Made by a program: the position numbers and the translations under genes. A DNA stretch of 10,616 nt from Euperipatoides rowelli (Eukaryota > Onychophora > Udeonychophora > Euonychophora > Peripatopsidae). The stretch lies in the NCBI GenBank assembly GCA_003024985.2, contig PXIH01S0010676.1. The stretch is one strand, 5' to 3'. Positions 6,867-10,616 of the stretch are shown here, piece after piece. Within the stretch, counting starts at the first letter, position 1; every line of letters begins with the position of its first letter. A model generated the notes under the pieces. It was not told the origin of the DNA and did not search any database. It saw nothing but the letters and a program-made list of their open reading frames with translations.

Positions 6867-7667
6867 ACACACAGACACATACAGGCAGACACACACACAC
6901 AGACACACACAAGCAGATACACACAGGTGGACACACACACACACAGGTAGACACATACAGGCAGCAAATACATGTACAGGCAGACACAGACACAGCCAGA
7001 CCAAACAGGCAGACACAAACAGGCAGATACAAACAGGCAGACCCACACAGGCAGACACACACAGAGGACACACACAAATGCAGACACCACAGGCAGACAC
7101 ACAGCCAGACAAACACACATGCAGACACACACAGGCAGATACACACAGCCAGATAAACAAACAGGCTGACATACATAAAGAAACAAACACATAGGCAGAC
7201 ACAGGCAGACAAACACAGGGAAACACTACATGCAGACAAACACATGAGACAAACATGCAGACACATATGCAGGCACACACATGCAGACATACACATACAG
7301 AGTGCACACACACACACATGCAGACACACAGGCAGACATACACATAAGAAGGCATACAGACAGATAGATGCAAACACAGACACACAGGTAGACACACACA
7401 CACACAGGCAGACACACAGGCAGACACACACAAGAGGACACACACAGGCAGACACACACAGGCATACACTCACACAGACATATGCACACATACAGGCAGA
7501 CATACACACACAAGCAGACAGACACACACAGGCAGACATACACACAGGCAGGCAGACACCCACACCCACAGGAAGACACACACCCACAGGCAGACATACA
7601 CACAGGCAGGCAGACACACACAGGAAGACACACACCCACAGGCAGACACACACACCCACAGGCAGAC
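6867..7667 (+). repeat. CAGGCAGACACACA array, irregular unit length
   Basis: Units of about 14-22 bp contain CAGGCAGAC separated by variable CACA stretches, with variants such as CAGCCAGAC, CATGCAGAC and AGAGGACACACA. Nearly T-free. Confidence 0.9.
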
Positions 7668-7865
7668 ACACACAGGCAGACAGACACACACAGGCAGACA
7701 GACACACACAGGCAGACAGACACACACCCACAGGCAGACACACACCCAGAGGCAGACACACATGCACAGGCAGACACATGCCCACAGGCAGACACATGCC
7801 CACAGGCAGACACACACACCCCCACAGGCAGACACACACCCACAGGCAGACACACACCCACAGGC
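7668..7865 (+). repeat. Homogeneous 18-bp repeat core
   Basis: Eight consecutive units of exactly 18 bp occupy 7668-7811. The first three read ACACACAGGCAGACAGAC. The next five are close to ACACACCCACAGGCAGAC, with two identical neighbours ACATGCCCACAGGCAGAC (7776-7793 and 7794-7811). One 22-bp unit with extra C and A follows, then two more 18-bp units. An 18-bp unit keeps every reading frame in register, which explains six-residue periodic chance peptides on both strands. Confidence 0.9.
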
Positions 7866-8130
7866 AGATACACACAACACAGGCAGACACACACAACCCA
7901 GGCAGACATGCAGACAGATGCACACACACACACATAGACAGATGCACACAGACACACAGGCAGATGCACACACAAACACACACACACACAGTCAGAGGAA
8001 CATATACTCAGCAGAGACACACAGGCAGACACACACACATAGACAGACACAATCCAGAAAAAAACCCACACACACACTAAAAAAACACACACATACAGAC
8101 AGACACACTCAGTCAGACAGACACACATAG
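7866..8130 (+). repeat. CAGGCAGAC array, decaying right part
   Basis: Two 19-bp units, then irregular units with CA runs of up to about nine dinucleotides, and an A-rich interruption at 8055-8092 (AAAAAAACCC and AAAAAACAC). Confidence 0.8.
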
Positions 8131-8622
8131 TTAGACAGACACACACACACAGTCAGACACACATGTACAGTCAGGCACACATGTACAGTCAGACAACATG
8201 CAGAGTCAGACACACATGCATAGTCCAGACACAACACAAAACGTCCGACATACATAATCAGACACACATGCACAGTCAAGCACACACATCAATCAGTCAT
8301 ACATCTTCACAGTCAAACACACACATTCACAGTCAGACACACATGCACATTCAGACAAACATACACTGTCAGACAAACACACGCAGTCAAGCCCACATCC
8401 ACAGGCAGACACACATGCAAATGCAGACACATTCATGCACTCACAAGTCACACATACACACAGCCACATACACAGTTACACATGCAGACACTGTCTCACA
8501 CACACACACACACAGGCACAAACACTCAGTCACACACACACACACACAGTCACACATACATGGTTACACAGTCACACACACACAGCCATACACACAGTCG
8601 AACACCCTCATACACTAGACAG
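8131..8622 (+). repeat. CAGTCAGACACACATG variant array
   Basis: Here GGCAGAC is replaced by GTCAGAC. Two adjacent 18-bp units, ACACATGTACAGTCAGGC (8159-8176) and ACACATGTACAGTCAGAC (8177-8194), show the same unit length as the core. Further right the units become CACAGTCACACA and plain (CA)n. Same family, different subtype. Confidence 0.8.
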
Positions 8623-8640
8623 TTAGACATGCATGTCTAA
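8623..8640. other. 18-bp perfect palindrome at the right end of the array
   Basis: TTAGACATGCATGTCTAA equals its reverse complement. It contains the alternating purine-pyrimidine core CATGCATG and lies exactly where the CA-rich units stop. Confidence 0.75.
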
Positions 8641-8735
8641 CAAACACACAGAAAACGATGGGTGGACAGATACAATTGAACTCTTTCAAAATATTATCTT
8701 AAAAAAACACTCAAAAGGTCTTATTCCAATCTAAA

Positions 8736-8814
8736 CTGTATATACAGTATCTCACATAAAAAAAAAACTATAAATATTTCAATTTCAAAATCTCATATAA
8801 AAAAAACCCTAAAT
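8736..8814 (+). repeat. Short direct repeat with A-runs and a 12-bp palindrome
   Basis: ATCTCACATAAAAAAAAAAC (from about 8749) recurs as ATCTCATATAAAAAAAACCC (about 8789-8808). CTGTATATACAG (8736-8747) is a perfect palindrome just before the first copy. No function is evident. Confidence 0.5.
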
Positions 8815-8985
8815 AGATAGATACATATATATAAAAATTATTAGGTATAAAAATAGATGGATAGAAAAATAAATAGAAAAATATAGAAAGATAGAGAGAT
8901 GAAGAAAAAGATAGAGATGGAAATATAAAGATGGAGAAATATAAAGATAGAGATAAATAAATATATAAATAAACATGTAGGCATA
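8810..8985 (+). repeat. GATA/purine-rich simple repeat
   Basis: Degenerate units of ATAGATAGA, AAATAGAAAAAT and GATAGAGATGGA make the + strand almost free of C. The complementary strand reads as an I/Y/L/F-rich chance peptide (8809-9015). This is low-complexity DNA, not a gene. Confidence 0.85.
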
Positions 8986-9744
8986 AAGATGAGGAAGGGA
9001 GGGATGTGCTACCAAATAAGAGTTTTATATAAAATAAGTTTTAAGTTGAGGCAAGACCTATCTATGAGGAGGGTAGAAAAGTGTGGAAGATAGGACTAAG
9101 GAGGAAAGTTAGCATTTTTACTGACTTTTAAGCTAACATACTTTGTGAAAAATATTAATCATCCTAAATTTTAGGGAAAATATTAAAATCAGCAAGTCTA
9201 ATGTCATTGTAACAACTTAATTCATGAATTTTATTAAGAGGTCACATACAAGACAAATTTTTGCAAACAAAATGAAAAAACCCATTAATAATGAATATTA
9301 TTTTTAGGGTCAATATTCCCTAGAAACAGTAAAAATAAAGTTAACACTACAGGAAAATGGTCATTGAAAAAAGTAAGTAATTCTAAAAAAATGAATCATT
9401 TGGGAAAATGAAAGAGAACATGAACTGTTTAACCAAATGACTGGGAAAATTAATTTGGGAACATGATCATTCGGGAAATTTGCCATGAGAATATATTAAG
9501 CACTGTCAATTTAACTTGAACATCAAGTCAGCAAGTTTCAACCCTTTTACTCAAGAGTTGAATGTAAGTGAAAATAATTTTCTTTGACTTTGAATTTAAT
9601 GATTACTTTAGATGTCACATATATGTTCGTACTTATTATTAGCGTATAAATATTATGAAATGTGGAAGACTTGACATTAAAAAAATAATTAAAACCAAAA
9701 TGTGGGACTAAATTTTCATCTGGCCTCATGGTTTGATTAAGCAA
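8986..9744. other. AT-rich unassigned DNA with GGGAAA-type echoes
   Basis: No gene is supported. The short phrase GGGAAAA or a near variant recurs at about 9174, 9354, 9401, 9442, 9457 and 9474, often next to CATTTG or ATGA, which may be the remains of a very old tandem repeat. A 68-codon frame on the - strand (9547-9753) has ordinary-looking composition but no domain, no splice context, and overlaps the start of the next repeat. Confidence 0.45.
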
Positions 9745-10490
9745 TCTAGACATATAGATTGGGTGATAAATTGGTGTCGTGGTTTTATATTAAATGGGTT
9801 GATTGATCATTTGATGTTGTAATACCTGAACATATGATGGATTATGAAGTGATTTTTGTCATTATCTATAATCACAGATTGGATCATCAGTGTACCACTT
9901 GATGAAGTCATTGTTTCTAGCCATAGATTGTATGCTAGTTCATGTTATTATGATATCTGGACATTTGGACTTGATTTGGTGTATATCCTGTAGATAAAGA
10001 TTGGATGTCCAATGGATGTTGTTATGATTTATGGACCCATGGATTAAATGATCAATTTATGATGCAATGTTATATTGTAACCATGGATTGTATGGTGAAT
10101 ATATTGATGTTGGCATCATGTTAGATTAAATACTAAATTCATGATGTAATCTTTTCTGGAAACATGGGTTAGATTATGAAATAATGTATTCATAGTACCT
10201 GACAAATGTTTTGAATGATAAATTGATGTTTTTTATTGTATCTAGATTGCATGATCCATTTCTATTGTTATGATATCTGGAACTATGGATTGGATAATCA
10301 ATCAATATTTGACATGGCATATGGAACCATGGATTAAATGATCAATTGATGTTGCCATAATTGAGTGTAGGGTATTGATGTTATGGTATTTAGATACATA
10401 GATTAGATGATCCATTGATTATGTCATGATATCTGGACATATTGATTTTATGATTAGTTATTATTGTCGTACACCTGGTCATGGATTTCC
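9745..10490 (+). repeat. Degenerate minisatellite of about 41-bp period
   Basis: The phrases CATGGATTAAATGATCAA, TTGATGTTGTTATGA and TATCTGGACATATGGATT recur in the same order. Anchors of the GGATT/AGATT type fall near 9756, 9797, 9838, 9877, 9923, 10000, 10038, 10082, 10123, 10164, 10246, 10286, 10329, 10402, 10442 and 10483, mostly 38-46 bp apart. That implies about 17-18 units, each strongly diverged. It is unrelated in sequence to the CAGGCAGACA array. Confidence 0.75.
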
Positions 10491-10616
10491 TGACTAGGCC
10501 TAATTAGTGGGGTATGGACCTAGGGGAAGTGGGAGGAATACCGTGCACCTAAGCAAGATTCGTTCTTGTGGCAAAATAGTTAAAGTTAAGATAAATGTTT
10601 ATACATGAAAATGATC
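10491..10616. other. Right end of window, possible dispersed-repeat fragment
   Basis: The segment 10516-10542 (GGACCTAGGGGAAGTGGG then AGGAATACC) resembles 3381-3402 (GGACCAAGGGGAGTGGGG then TACC), so it may be a small piece of the same C/G-rich dispersed family. Nothing else is recognised up to the window end. Confidence 0.3.

Larger units (their letters stand above)
5593..8672. repeat. Three-kilobase degenerate minisatellite (GACA/CAGGCAGACACA family)
   Basis: The whole stretch except 6516-6866 consists of imperfect short tandem units built on GACA, CAGGCAGACA and CACA. The + strand is A/C-rich and nearly free of T over long distances. All stop codons start with T, and on the complementary strand all contain the base that is depleted there, so frames stay open for hundreds of codons on both strands. 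The resulting proteins (Cys/Val/Leu on -, Thr/His/Gln/Arg on +) are artefacts. The units are degenerate at both ends and most uniform near 7550-7870, the usual pattern of a tandem array maintained by unequal exchange. Confidence 0.93.

Noticed and set aside
6567-7469. - strand frame whose C-terminal third looks non-repetitive
   Set aside because: The non-repetitive part is the inverted repeat 6571-6866 read through. The two arms give unrelated peptides and no family is seen.
6862-7989. 375-codon - strand frame rich in Cys, Val and Leu
   Set aside because: It is a translation of the TGTG/TGCCTG satellite. All other frames are equally open because the strand lacks the bases needed for stops.
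7244-8080. 278-codon + frame rich in Thr, His, Gln and Arg
   Set aside because: Same satellite artefact; composition and period follow the DNA unit.
5593-8640. CRISPR-like array
   Set aside because: Unit length and spacing are irregular, there are no unique spacers, no cas genes, and the context is eukaryotic.
9547-9753. 68-codon - strand frame with ordinary composition
   Set aside because: No domain, no splice signals checked out, and it overlaps the start of the 41-bp repeat. Expected by chance.

Overview
This window looks like non-coding, repeat-dominated nuclear DNA of an animal, most likely an invertebrate. It is AT-rich, has many poly(A)/poly(T) runs and no bacterial-style gene packing, and carries microsatellites, minisatellites and decayed transposable elements. 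The two hairpins with a CTAG or CTAA end, the GC-rich motif AACAGCGCCATCTA and the long CA/CAGGCAGACA satellite suggest a mollusc or another marine/aquatic invertebrate. That placement is inference only; nothing in the sequence fixes the taxon.

Layout. 1-460 is AT-rich with no recognisable feature. 461-660 is a decayed copy of an element ending in a GCCCGT/ACGGGC hairpin. 992-1236 is a 245-bp MITE-like element with 29-bp terminal inverted repeats and a telomere-like CCCTAA-type stretch inside. 1237-2277 is unassigned AT-rich DNA with one 16-bp palindrome. 2278-2399 and 3326-3412 are two diverged copies, in opposite orientation, of a C-rich dispersed repeat. Between about 3017 and 4228 on the + strand is the only stretch that looks like host protein-coding sequence: a possible chain of short exons whose reading phases can be joined, ending in an open 54-codon terminal exon (4064-4228) with candidate poly(A) signals behind it. 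The product is not recognised and the model is tentative. 4440-4836 is a second, better preserved Helitron-like 3' portion (7-bp hairpin, 8-nt spacer, CTAG, then T). 4880-5200 is GC-richer repeated DNA that runs into a clean (ATT)n microsatellite (5250-5334).

The centre of the window (about 5593-8672) is a three-kilobase degenerate minisatellite. Its edges use a GATGGGTGGACA-type unit, and its core uses an 18-bp unit close to ACACACCCACAGGCAGAC that changes to CAGTCAGAC variants on the right. The + strand is strongly depleted in T, so stop codons are rare in all six frames and long but meaningless open frames appear on both strands. A long inverted repeat (arms 6571-6679 and 6766-6866) interrupts the array, and an 18-bp perfect palindrome lies at its right edge. 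To the right follow a GATA/purine-rich simple repeat (8810-8985), AT-rich unassigned DNA, and a second, unrelated degenerate minisatellite with a period near 41 bp (about 9745-10490).

No rRNA, tRNA, CRISPR, intact transposase or intact gene could be supported. The window does not show a recognisable multi-gene system. Its main interest is the satellite architecture, the element pairs and the possible undescribed exons.
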